Shown: in pieces, positions 56,791 to 63,763 of the stretch | Numbering within the stretch: the first letter of the stretch is position 1 | How the letters are laid out: each line of letters starts with the position of its first letter | NCBI RefSeq assembly: GCF_014642275.1 | Contig: NZ_BMIM01000001.1 | Location: forward strand, 372,001-436,000 | From: Flavobacterium lutivivi | GTDB lineage: Bacteria > Bacteroidota > Bacteroidia > Flavobacteriales > Flavobacteriaceae | Length of the DNA stretch: 64,000 nucleotides | Direction of reading: 5' to 3' | Translations under genes and position numbers: made by a program | Notes under the pieces: generated by a model | Told to the model about the DNA's origin: nothing | Databases searched by the model: none | What the model saw: only the letters and a program-made list of their open reading frames with translations

Positions 56791-56798
56791 TACCCTAC
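56791..56798 (-). promoter_or_regulatory. GTAGGGTA element before the FecR-like gene
   Basis: On the minus strand GTAGGGTA begins 52 bases before the FecR ATG and overlaps the last codons of the sigma gene. An exact copy on the plus strand begins 53 bases before the divergent lipoprotein ATG. Proposed as the -35 half of a promoter used by the local sigma factor. Confidence 0.35.
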
Positions 56799-57316
56799 CT
56801 GAAATAATCAAATTCTTTTCTAAGCTCTTGTAAAGCTATTTGAATTCTTTTTTCTACTGCTTTTATCGAGATACCTAATTCGTCTGCAATTTGTGCATAT
56901 TTTTTTCCATCTATTCGATGCATCAAGAATGCTACTCTTTGTGTTTCATTCAGTTTTTGAATTGCTTGAAGTAATTTATTTTTAAATTCTTCTTCCTCTG
57001 CTAAAAACTCAGGACTTTCGTTTGTATATGATTTTTTTGCATTTGCTTCAGCATATTTTAACTTCACTTTTGCATGAGCAACTACATTCAATGAAGCATT
57101 ATTTGCTAGTGTATATATATATGATTTAGCTTTTTCTTCGGGAACATCTGCGCAGTTTTGCCAAAGTTTGATGAATGTTTCTTGCGTAATATCATCTGCT
57201 TGTTCTTCATTTCCAAACTTATAAAGAAGGTAATTGCGAAGTCCTTTTGCGTGCTTTTTGAAAAAATGAGTGTAGGTTTGTTCTTCACAAATCCCCTTTT
57301 TTTCGATGTCAATCAT
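56795..57316 (-). CDS. ECF RNA polymerase sigma factor (Bacteroidota FecI-type)
   Basis: A 173-residue group 4 sigma factor. Region 2 is visible in LRNYLLYKFGNEEQADDITQ and ETFIKLWQNC; region 4 in RIDGKKYAQIADELGISIKA and VEKRIQIALQELRKEF, a helix-turn-helix. It should direct RNA polymerase to the promoters of its own cassette when released by the FecR-like protein. An upstream in-frame ATG at 57373 would add 19 hydrophobic residues (FVVTLLFFINLLKN...), unlike the family, so the ATG at 57316 (MIDIEKKG) is chosen. Confidence 0.92.
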   Translation of the reverse strand: MIDIEKKGICEEQTYTHFFKKHAKGLRNYLLYKFGNEEQADDITQETFIKLWQNCADVPEEKAKSYIYTLANNASLNVVAHAKVKLKYAEANAKKSYTNESPEFLAEEEEFKNKLLQAIQKLNETQRVAFLMHRIDGKKYAQIADELGISIKAVEKRIQIALQELRKEFDYFR

Positions 57317-57354
57317 ATAAAAATTAATATTTTTGAGTAAATTTATAAAAAAAA

Positions 57355-57362
57355 GTAGGGTA
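57355..57362 (+). promoter_or_regulatory. GTAGGGTA element before lipoprotein B
   Basis: Exact copy of the element before the FecR-like gene, here beginning 53 bases before the lipoprotein ATG. A TGTT motif follows about 15 bases later in both copies and ACAAA follows at an identical distance of 25 bases, supporting a common promoter layout. Confidence 0.35.
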
Positions 57363-57372
57363 ACAACAAACA

Positions 57373-57403
57373 TTGATTGTTTACTTTACAAAGAATATCT
57401 TTG
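57373..57403 (+). promoter_or_regulatory. Housekeeping-type promoter touching the start of lipoprotein B
   Basis: TTG at 57373-57375, 20 bases, TATCTTTG at 57396-57403. The ATG at 57408 lies only four bases after the -7 element, so a transcript from here would be leaderless or nearly so. Confidence 0.45.
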
Positions 57404-57407
57404 AGCT

Positions 57408-58433
57408 ATGAAAAAAATACTGTTAATCATCAGTTGTGTTTTATTGGTTTTTGCCACAGCTTGTCAATCTGAAGAAAACGAAGTTCAGCAAAGTGTTGAT
57501 AGTTTTACTAAGAATTCAACAGTTGCTACACTAGTAAAAAGAGTTGCACAAGCACCTACTAAAATTGATGACGTAGTTGATGGTAGCGACGATTTTTCAA
57601 TAAAACTTCCGGTTACTATTACTTTGAATAATCAAGAAATAAAGATAAGTTCCATTGAAGATTATGGTTATGTTCAGTTTGTAAAGAATAAATCAAATAT
57701 GGATAACGACCTAGTAAGTTTTCAATTTCCCATTGTTGTAAAAAAACCAGATTTCGAAGAGCAAACTATTGCTAATCAAACTCAATACAATGAGTTTTTG
57801 GCAAGTTGTAATTCTACAGAAAACCATGAAGAAATTAAATGCTTGAAATTCAATTATCCTATTACTATAAAGAAATATGATACATACAATCAGGTTATCA
57901 ATACAATTTCAATTACATCTGACAGTATGTTGTACAGTTATTTTGATCAACTAAATGATTCAGATGTTGTTGGTTTTGGTTTTCCTATAACTGTTACAAA
58001 ACCAGATAATTCAAACGAAACAGTAACGACAAAATCTCAATTGGAAAACTTAATTAATTCGTCTAATTCCCAATGTACAACTTACTATGTGGGTAATTAT
58101 GAGTATTATTTGAAGAAAATTTTAACATCAAATAATTGGTATATTTCATATTTCTATCATGAAAATCAAAATGAAACAAACTACTATACTAATTATAGTT
58201 GTACATTCAATGCAAACTATACTATATCAGCTGTTTACAACAGCAATCCCTACAATGGAAACTGGTCATTTCATGATGAAGGAAATCACCAAGAACTAGA
58301 AATCCATTTTTATTCACCAAATCTAGAAGAGATATCAGAGGATTGGCAAATAGATGAGTTTAGTCAAAAGGAAATTAAGCTCAGAAAATCTGAAGGTGGA
58401 AATGATAGTTTCCTAGTTTTCTCAAAATTGTAA
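57408..58433 (+). CDS. Lipoprotein B: four short repeats plus lipocalin-like domain
   Basis: A 341-residue lipoprotein (lipobox ATAC, then QSEENE). Residues about 63-225 hold four loosely similar units of 40-60 residues, each opening with a strand of the type LPVTITL, FPIVVKKPD, YPITIKKYD or FPITVTKPD and closing with a helix such as TQYNEFLASC. Residues about 233-341 are the lipocalin-like domain shared with its neighbours: NNWYISYFYHENQNETNYYT, GNWSFHDEG, ISEDWQIDE, FLVFSKL. It is transcribed divergently from the sigma gene and is followed 37 bases later by lipoprotein C. It is a likely output of the sigma/anti-sigma relay and may bind the same ligand as the receptor. No named family is recognised for the repeats. 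Confidence 0.8.
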   Translation: MKKILLIISCVLLVFATACQSEENEVQQSVDSFTKNSTVATLVKRVAQAPTKIDDVVDGSDDFSIKLPVTITLNNQEIKISSIEDYGYVQFVKNKSNMDNDLVSFQFPIVVKKPDFEEQTIANQTQYNEFLASCNSTENHEEIKCLKFNYPITIKKYDTYNQVINTISITSDSMLYSYFDQLNDSDVVGFGFPITVTKPDNSNETVTTKSQLENLINSSNSQCTTYYVGNYEYYLKKILTSNNWYISYFYHENQNETNYYTNYSCTFNANYTISAVYNSNPYNGNWSFHDEGNHQELEIHFYSPNLEEISEDWQIDEFSQKEIKLRKSEGGNDSFLVFSKL

Positions 58434-58470
58434 AACAGACAATAATATAAACTTTTAAAACCAGTAAATT

Positions 58471-58932
58471 ATGAAAAGAATATTCATTATTCCTGCTTTG
58501 CTATTCATTTTTATGTTAAATGTAGCATCCATGTGTAGTTCAGATGATAATTCATCTCCCAGCACAAATCCTTCAACTGTTATCAACACTGTTACACAAG
58601 GTACTTGGCGAATAACTTACTTTTTTGATACAGACACTAATGAGACTTCAAATTATTCAGGTTATAATTTTACTTTCAATTCCGATGGTTCAGTTGTAGC
58701 CGTTGGAAATGGATTGAGTATAACAGGAACATGGTCGGTTGTTAATGATGATTCTAATGACGATAATCCAAGCAGTGATTTAGATTTTAACTTATTATTC
58801 ACTTCACCTGAGATTTTTGCAGACTTGTCAGATGATTGGGATGTTTTAGAAAGAACAGATACAAAAATTAGACTTATAGATGTTAGTGGTGGAAATGGTG
58901 GAACTGATTATTTAACCTTTGAAAAAAATTAA
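58471..58932 (+). CDS. Small lipocalin-like surface lipoprotein (family member C)
   Basis: A 153-residue lipoprotein (lipobox ASMC; mature start CSSDDN, a good match to the Bacteroidota surface-export signal). The mature domain has GTWRITYFFDTDTNETSNYS, GTWSVVNDD, LSDDWDVLE and the ending DYLTFEKN, which is identical to the ending of the lipoprotein at 52851. It is the second gene after lipoprotein B and probably in the same transcript. A good terminator follows. Function unknown; the lipocalin-like assignment rests on the GxW opening and strand pattern only. Confidence 0.82.
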   Translation: MKRIFIIPALLFIFMLNVASMCSSDDNSSPSTNPSTVINTVTQGTWRITYFFDTDTNETSNYSGYNFTFNSDGSVVAVGNGLSITGTWSVVNDDSNDDNPSSDLDFNLLFTSPEIFADLSDDWDVLERTDTKIRLIDVSGGNGGTDYLTFEKN

Positions 58933-58957
58933 TTTTCTAGCACCACTTCATCATTGT

Positions 58958-58984
58958 AAACCGACTTAAAGTCGGTTTTTTTAT
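58958..58984 (+). terminator. Terminator after lipoprotein C
   Basis: AACCGAC pairs with GTCGGTT around a TTAAA loop, followed by seven T. Confidence 0.9.
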
Positions 58985-59011
58985 TTTATAAAACATTCAT
59001 GTAGTTAGTTT

Positions 59012-59042
59012 TTTGCAACTTGACAAGATTGGATTATCTTTG
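59012..59042 (+). promoter_or_regulatory. Promoter of ffh (TTTG, 19 bases, TATCTTTG)
   Basis: TTTTG ending at 59015 and TATCTTTG at 59035-59042 with a 19-base spacer. Transcription would start near 59048, about 20 bases before the ATG. Confidence 0.75.
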
Positions 59043-59068
59043 CCATTCATTAGATAAAAAAGGATTTT

Positions 59069-60406
59069 ATGTTTGATAATTTAAGCGATAAACTCGACAA
59101 AGCATTACATATATTAAAAGGTCACGGCAAAATTACAGAAGTAAACGTTGCTGAAACATTAAAAGAAGTGCGTCGCGCTTTGCTTGATGCCGATGTTAAT
59201 TTTAAAATTGCCAAAGATTTTACTACCAAAGTAAAAGAAAAAGCCATTGGTGAAAATGTATTAACTACACTTCAGCCAGGACAATTAATGGTCAAAATTG
59301 TTAAAGATGAATTGACCGAATTGATGGGAGGAGATGCTACGGGAATAAACTTATCAGGTAATCCTACAGTTATTTTAATGTCTGGTTTGCAAGGTTCTGG
59401 TAAAACAACCTTCTCTGGAAAACTAGCCAATTATCTTAAAACAAAAAAGAATAAAAAACCATTACTTGTAGCTTGCGACATTTATCGTCCTGCCGCAATC
59501 AATCAGTTGCATGTTGTTGGTGATCAAATAGGTGTTGAGGTTTACTCTGAACCAGAAAATAAAAACCCTGTTCAGATTGCTCAAAATGCTATAAATCATG
59601 CTAAATCTAATGGATATAATGTTGTTATCGTCGATACAGCTGGCCGATTGGCGGTTGATGAAGAAATGATGAATGAAATAGCTAACGTTCATGCAGCTAT
59701 CAAACCACAAGAAACATTGTTTGTGGTTGACTCTATGACTGGACAAGATGCCGTTAATACTGCTAAGGCATTTAACGACAGATTGAATTTTGATGGAGTT
59801 ATATTAACAAAACTAGATGGTGATACTCGTGGTGGAGCAGCTATTTCAATTAAATCAGTTGTAGATAAACCAATAAAGTTTATAGGAACTGGCGAAAAAA
59901 TGGATGCTATAGATGTGTTTTATCCATCGCGTATGGCTGATAGAATTCTCGGAATGGGAGATGTAGTTTCCTTAGTAGAAAGAGCTCAAGAACAATATGA
60001 CGAAGAAGAAGCAAGAAAAATTCAAAAGAAAATTGCTAAAAACGAGTTTGGATTTGATGATTTTTTAAATCAAATACAACAGGTTAAGAAAATGGGTAGC
60101 ATGAAAGACTTGATGGGAATGATTCCTGGTGCAGGAAAAGCACTAAAGGATGTGGAGATTGAAGATGATGCTTTCAAACATATCGAGGCAATAATTTACT
60201 CAATGACGCCAAAAGAAAGAAGCAAACCATCAATAATAGACGTTAAAAGAAAAGCTAGAATAGCAAAAGGTTCAGGACGAAAAATTGAAGAAGTCAACCA
60301 ATTGATGAAACAATTTGACCAAATGAGTAAAATGATGAAAATGATGCAAGGTCCAGGAGGAAAAAACCTAATGCGAATGATGGGAGGAATGAAAGGAATG
60401 AAATAA
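59069..60406 (+). CDS. ffh: Signal recognition particle protein Ffh
   Basis: A 445-residue SRP GTPase that binds signal sequences of nascent membrane proteins with 4.5S RNA and docks at FtsY. The N domain is residues 1-85, the G domain has G1 GLQGSGKTT (106-114), VDTAGRL and TKLDGDTRGG, and the methionine-rich M domain (about 300-445) ends MMKMMQGPGGKNLMRMMGGM. Length is typical. No 4.5S RNA gene was recognised nearby. A terminator separates it from folD. Confidence 0.97.
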   Translation: MFDNLSDKLDKALHILKGHGKITEVNVAETLKEVRRALLDADVNFKIAKDFTTKVKEKAIGENVLTTLQPGQLMVKIVKDELTELMGGDATGINLSGNPTVILMSGLQGSGKTTFSGKLANYLKTKKNKKPLLVACDIYRPAAINQLHVVGDQIGVEVYSEPENKNPVQIAQNAINHAKSNGYNVVIVDTAGRLAVDEEMMNEIANVHAAIKPQETLFVVDSMTGQDAVNTAKAFNDRLNFDGVILTKLDGDTRGGAAISIKSVVDKPIKFIGTGEKMDAIDVFYPSRMADRILGMGDVVSLVERAQEQYDEEEARKIQKKIAKNEFGFDDFLNQIQQVKKMGSMKDLMGMIPGAGKALKDVEIEDDAFKHIEAIIYSMTPKERSKPSIIDVKRKARIAKGSGRKIEEVNQLMKQFDQMSKMMKMMQGPGGKNLMRMMGGMKGMK

Positions 60407-60410
60407 TATG

Positions 60411-60440
60411 AAGGCGTGCTGATGCACGTCTATTTTTTTA
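60411..60440 (+). terminator. Terminator of ffh
   Basis: AGGCGTGC pairs with GCACGTCT (one G-T pair) around a TGAT loop, followed by a T-run. Confidence 0.78.
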
Positions 60441-60459
60441 TAAATACAACAACACAACA

Positions 60460-61344
60460 ATGACAATTTTAGACGGAAAAAAAATATCTGAAGATATAAA
60501 AAACGAAATCGCCGATGAGGTTCAAAAAATGAAATCCAATGGCGAGAAAGTTCCACACCTTGCTGCAATAATTGTTGGTAATGATGGGGCAAGTTTAACT
60601 TATGTTGGTAGTAAAGTAAAAGCCTGTGAAAGAGTGGGTTTTGAATCAACTTTGATCAAAATGCCCAGTACAACTTCGGAAACGGAATTGCTCAAAAAAA
60701 TAAAAGAACTTAATGAAAACGATGACATAGACGGTTTCATAGTTCAACTTCCATTACCTAAACAAATTGATACACAACATGTCTTGATGTGTATTGATCC
60801 TAGCAAAGATGTGGATGGTTTTCATCCAGAAAATTTTGGTAAAATGGCTTTAGACATGTCGAGTTTCATTCCTGCAACTCCGTTTGGAATTCTCGAATTA
60901 TTAGAGCGCTATAATGTGCCAACAGATGGGAAGCATACAGTTGTTATTGGTCGTAGTCATATTGTAGGTAGACCAATGAGTATTTTAATGGGGAGAAAAG
61001 GTTTTCCTGGTAATTCAACAGTAACTCTAACTCATAGCCATACCAAAAACATCAACCAAATTACTACTCAAGCAGATATAATTATCACAGCACTTGGTGT
61101 ACCAAATTATTTAAAAGCCGAAATGATTAAGGATGATGCAGTCATCATAGATGTTGGTATTACTCGTGTTGTTGACGAAAACTCTGAAAAAGGTTATAGA
61201 ATAACAGGCGATGTTGACTTTGATAATGTAGTGAAAAAAGCATCCTTTATTACGCCTGTTCCTGGTGGTGTTGGTCCTATGACAATTGCCATGTTGTTAA
61301 AAAACACTTTATTAGCTAGAGAACAAAAACGACTAAAAGTATAA
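60460..61344 (+). CDS. folD: Methylenetetrahydrofolate dehydrogenase/cyclohydrolase
   Basis: A 294-residue bifunctional enzyme interconverting 5,10-methylene- and 10-formyl-tetrahydrofolate in one-carbon metabolism. Visible are YVGSKVKACERVG with the catalytic Lys, DGFIVQLPLPKQID, PATPFGILELLERY, the NADP-binding GRSHIVGRPMSILM and the closing PVPGGVGPMTIAML. Length is normal. It starts 20 bases after the ffh terminator and is followed by a strong bidirectional terminator. Confidence 0.97.
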   Translation: MTILDGKKISEDIKNEIADEVQKMKSNGEKVPHLAAIIVGNDGASLTYVGSKVKACERVGFESTLIKMPSTTSETELLKKIKELNENDDIDGFIVQLPLPKQIDTQHVLMCIDPSKDVDGFHPENFGKMALDMSSFIPATPFGILELLERYNVPTDGKHTVVIGRSHIVGRPMSILMGRKGFPGNSTVTLTHSHTKNINQITTQADIIITALGVPNYLKAEMIKDDAVIIDVGITRVVDENSEKGYRITGDVDFDNVVKKASFITPVPGGVGPMTIAMLLKNTLLAREQKRLKV

Positions 61345-61348
61345 ATAA

Positions 61349-61378
61349 AAAAGTCCCGAATTTTTCGGGACTCTTTTT
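61349..61378. terminator. Bidirectional terminator after folD
   Basis: AAAAGTCCCGAA pairs with TTCGGGACT around a short loop, with T-rich sequence on both strands, between convergent genes. Confidence 0.88.
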
Positions 61379-62339
61379 ATAGTTTAGCTAACCAAAGCGA
61401 AGCATTCAAATGAAGAATAGAATGTGAAGCTAATTCAGTCCAACCAGGATAAAGCGTATCACCAGTAGCTCCAGTTCCATCATCAGCAGGTGAACTATCA
61501 CCAATTACAACAACTCTTCCTGTTCCATAGGTAGAACTTGCACACATTACATTTGAGTTTCCTTGCGTTGATGTACTTCTCCAAATTAAACCTTGAACAG
61601 TAGAATTTGCGGTTGGGCTCAATGTAATAGATGCTCCAGCAGAAAATTTTAATTGGGTTACAATTCCATTTGCGCCATTCAAAATAGTATTTGTTGTAGT
61701 ACTCAATCTATTTGAAGTTGTTTCAGAAAAAGTATTAGAATTGATACTAAATCCAAAAGGATTACTTTTTACGGAGTTATTAGTCATTAAATCATTCCAA
61801 ATTTTAACGGAATCAAAACCATCGTTATTTCTATCAGAACCAGTATGGTCTGATATCATGAACAAACCACCACCATTTTTTACAAAATTCATAATGGCAG
61901 TTTTTTCAGCGGTTGTGAATTTAATGTTTGGTTCGTCAATTACAAAAACATCATAATTTTTTAAATCTTGCGCACCAGTTCCACCATAGGTAATACTTGC
62001 AGTTGATGGAAGTGTTTCTACTGTGTGTCCCATTTTTACAAGTGCAATTCCCCATGCAGATAATGCGCCTTTCCAGTAATTTTCTGGCGTTGTTGTAGTT
62101 ATAGTGTTTTGTAATGGTGTTGGATATCTTTGTGGCGAAGTATCAGCATCAAGAACCCAATCAGCATTACCAGCTGTTTCCGCTTTTTTTGCATCAAAAA
62201 GGAATTTTTTTGGTGTTACAATTGCATTAACTGTGGCACTTTTTGATGAACTTGTATTGTCATAAGTATTTTCAGTTTCACACGAAACAAGAAAACTCAG
62301 CCCTAATAGGAGAGCTACAGAAATTTTAATTTTTTTCAT
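61377..62339 (-). CDS. Lipoprotein with a glutamine-amidotransferase-like fold
   Basis: A 320-residue lipoprotein (lipobox LVSC). The centre contains LKNYDVFVIDEPNIKFTTAE, followed by a helix and FVKNGGGLFMISDHTGSDRN, a layout like the class I glutamine-amidotransferase-like domains (DUF4350 or ThuA-like) that watch over nearby hydrolases or bind ligands; the catalytic Cys of true amidotransferases is not seen. Near the C-terminus GTGRVVVIGDSSPADDG marks the last strand-loop, followed by a helix with ASHSILHLNASLWLAKL. Substrate unknown. The longer frame from 62375 is rejected because the signal peptide begins at the ATG at 62339. Confidence 0.72.
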   Translation of the reverse strand: MKKIKISVALLLGLSFLVSCETENTYDNTSSSKSATVNAIVTPKKFLFDAKKAETAGNADWVLDADTSPQRYPTPLQNTITTTTPENYWKGALSAWGIALVKMGHTVETLPSTASITYGGTGAQDLKNYDVFVIDEPNIKFTTAEKTAIMNFVKNGGGLFMISDHTGSDRNNDGFDSVKIWNDLMTNNSVKSNPFGFSINSNTFSETTSNRLSTTTNTILNGANGIVTQLKFSAGASITLSPTANSTVQGLIWRSTSTQGNSNVMCASSTYGTGRVVVIGDSSPADDGTGATGDTLYPGWTELASHSILHLNASLWLAKL

Positions 62340-62383
62340 ATTTGGTTTGGTTAAAAAACGTCTACAATTAAACAATTAAAAAT

Positions 62384-62413
62384 AAAAAATCCCTAAGCAA
62401 TTAGGGATTTTTT
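62384..62413 (-). terminator. Terminator of the DUF2892 gene
   Basis: AAAAATCCCTAA pairs with TTAGGGATTTTT around a short loop; lies just after the minus-strand DUF2892 stop codon. Confidence 0.88.
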
Positions 62414-62417
62414 TTAA

Positions 62418-62624
62418 CTATTTTTTTGTAGAGCAAGTATTGATGCCCAAAACAGGGTAGAGTGGACAAAAACTTACCAAACTTGTTAGAATAAAAACAA
62501 TTCCAAAAACTAAAGCTACATATCCCAATGTGCCTGTCAATGTTCCGCTGTAGAACAAATAGATTAAAACAATTGCTAAAATCACTCTGATAATTCTATC
62601 AGCATTTCCCATATTTTTTTTCAT
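62418..62624 (-). CDS. DUF2892 (YgaP-type) small membrane protein
   Basis: A 68-residue protein with two hydrophobic helices (about 12-26 and 30-50) and the family pattern NADRIIRVILAIVLIYLF, then CPLYPVLGINTC near the C-terminus. DUF2892 domains often accompany rhodanese and other sulfur- or redox-linked proteins, but the role is unknown. It follows the Crp-like regulator gene by 69 bases; a palindrome and a promoter -7 element occupy that gap, so it probably has its own regulated promoter. Confidence 0.88.
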   Translation of the reverse strand: MKKNMGNADRIIRVILAIVLIYLFYSGTLTGTLGYVALVFGIVFILTSLVSFCPLYPVLGINTCSTKK

Positions 62625-62653
62625 GACTTAAAAGTTTTATGATTTATATAGTA

Positions 62654-62697
62654 CAAATTTATTGGTGTTTTATAAATTAAGCAGTGACTTTAGTCAC
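62654..62697 (-). promoter_or_regulatory. Candidate Crp-type operator and promoter of the DUF2892 gene
   Basis: GTGACTTTAGTCAC at 62684-62697 is a perfect 6-base inverted repeat that fits GTGA-N6-TCAC, the CRP-type site, with a matching outer A/T on one side. On the minus strand TAAATTTG (62661-62654) is a promoter -7 element. The centre of the palindrome falls near -41 of the inferred start, the class II activator position, and no TTG is present at -33. The operator overlaps the stop codon of the regulator gene. Confidence 0.5.
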
Positions 62698-63326
62698 AAG
62701 TCCAATATTTCTATAGTAGTTGTGTTTTGTTTTAATTTTCCATCAGCTTCCATTTTTTTAATTATCCTGCTAATAACTTCACGCGCTGTTCCAAGTTCAC
62801 TAGCTATTTGCCTGTGAGATATTTTAATAGGATTGCTATTTGTAACGTTTGCTTTATCTTTTAAGTATTGAAAAACTCTCTTATCAAGTTTGTCAAAAAG
62901 AAGTGAATTAATTGTTTCTAATAAATCAGTGTAACGTAAATTGTATTGATAAAAAAATAAAGAATTAAAATCAGGGAATTGAGTTGTCCAAAATCGAAGT
63001 TTATCAGCGGGTATTAGTAGTAGATGACTTTCTTCTTCTGTTACTGCATAAATTATACTTGGTAGTTGATTTATTCCCGCCGAAAAAGACATAATACAAC
63101 TCTCATTGGGTTTTATATAATACAAAAGAAGTTCTTTATCTTCATGTCGTGTAAATACTTTTATTACTCCTTTGAGCACAAGCGGGATAACCTTTACATG
63201 TTGTCCTACTCTAAGAAGTTCTGTGTCTTTTGGGATAGTTTTTTCTATGCCATGAGTAATTATTTCTGAAATTAATTCAGATTTAAAATGAGGAAATTGT
63301 TGTTTTATTTGAGTTGAAAGACTCAT
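62694..63326 (-). CDS. Crp/Fnr-family transcriptional regulator
   Basis: A 210-residue regulator with an N-terminal cyclic-nucleotide-binding-like beta-roll (about 25-120) and a C-terminal winged helix (about 145-205). The recognition helix reads TAREVISRIIKKME, with Arg182, Glu183 and Arg187 in the same R-E-x-x-x-R spacing that E. coli CRP uses to read GTGA. No cysteine cluster of FNR type is seen, and the cAMP-pocket signature is not clear, so its effector is unknown. Its start overlaps the stop of the DUF1456 gene by one base. A matching palindrome lies at its own 3' end, before the DUF2892 gene. Confidence 0.9.
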   Translation of the reverse strand: MSLSTQIKQQFPHFKSELISEIITHGIEKTIPKDTELLRVGQHVKVIPLVLKGVIKVFTRHEDKELLLYYIKPNESCIMSFSAGINQLPSIIYAVTEEESHLLLIPADKLRFWTTQFPDFNSLFFYQYNLRYTDLLETINSLLFDKLDKRVFQYLKDKANVTNSNPIKISHRQIASELGTAREVISRIIKKMEADGKLKQNTTTIEILDL

Positions 63327-63751
63327 TAATTACTTCGTTTGTTTTTCCCATTTTTATACTGAACTTTTTCTACAATTTCAGTTTTCTTAATAGGTTTTTT
63401 GGGTTTGAATTTTGGTTTTGATGCTTCAGTCTTTTTTGTGCTATCTTTTGCTTCAGTTTTAAATTTTGAAACATTTTTTTGTTTTACTTCAGCTTGATTT
63501 TTTTTGATAACATCAATTGCTTGTTTCGGATTTTCTTTAGTTCCTCGCAAGTGTATCACAAGACCATTTAAAAAATTCCTCAATATTTGATCTCCACATT
63601 CTACATATTTTGGATGGTCAGCATTTCGGAAAAAATTTCCAATTTCGCCTTTTGAAATCCTAAAGTCAACAAGTTGTAATATTTCAACTATTTGATCATC
63701 TCTAAGCTGAAGCGCAACTCTTAATTTTTTAAAAATATCATTGTTGTTCAT
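63326..63751 (-). CDS. DUF1456 (YehS-like) protein
   Basis: A 141-residue protein. Residues 1-85 match DUF1456 (NNDIFKKLRVALQLRDDQIV, GEIGNFFRNADHPKYVECGD, LRNFLNGLVIHLRG), a small helical family of unknown role with two related helical units. Residues 86-141 are a Lys-rich tail typical of flavobacterial members. It is the first gene of a run with the Crp-like regulator (1-base overlap). Confidence 0.88.
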   Translation of the reverse strand: MNNNDIFKKLRVALQLRDDQIVEILQLVDFRISKGEIGNFFRNADHPKYVECGDQILRNFLNGLVIHLRGTKENPKQAIDVIKKNQAEVKQKNVSKFKTEAKDSTKKTEASKPKFKPKKPIKKTEIVEKVQYKNGKNKRSN

Positions 63752-63763
63752 ATGTTCATATTT

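Noticed and set aside
57316-57373. An N-terminal transmembrane extension of the ECF sigma factor starting at 57373
   Set aside because: The extra 19 hydrophobic residues are not typical of the family, and the region overlaps the divergent promoter elements; the ATG at 57316 fits better.
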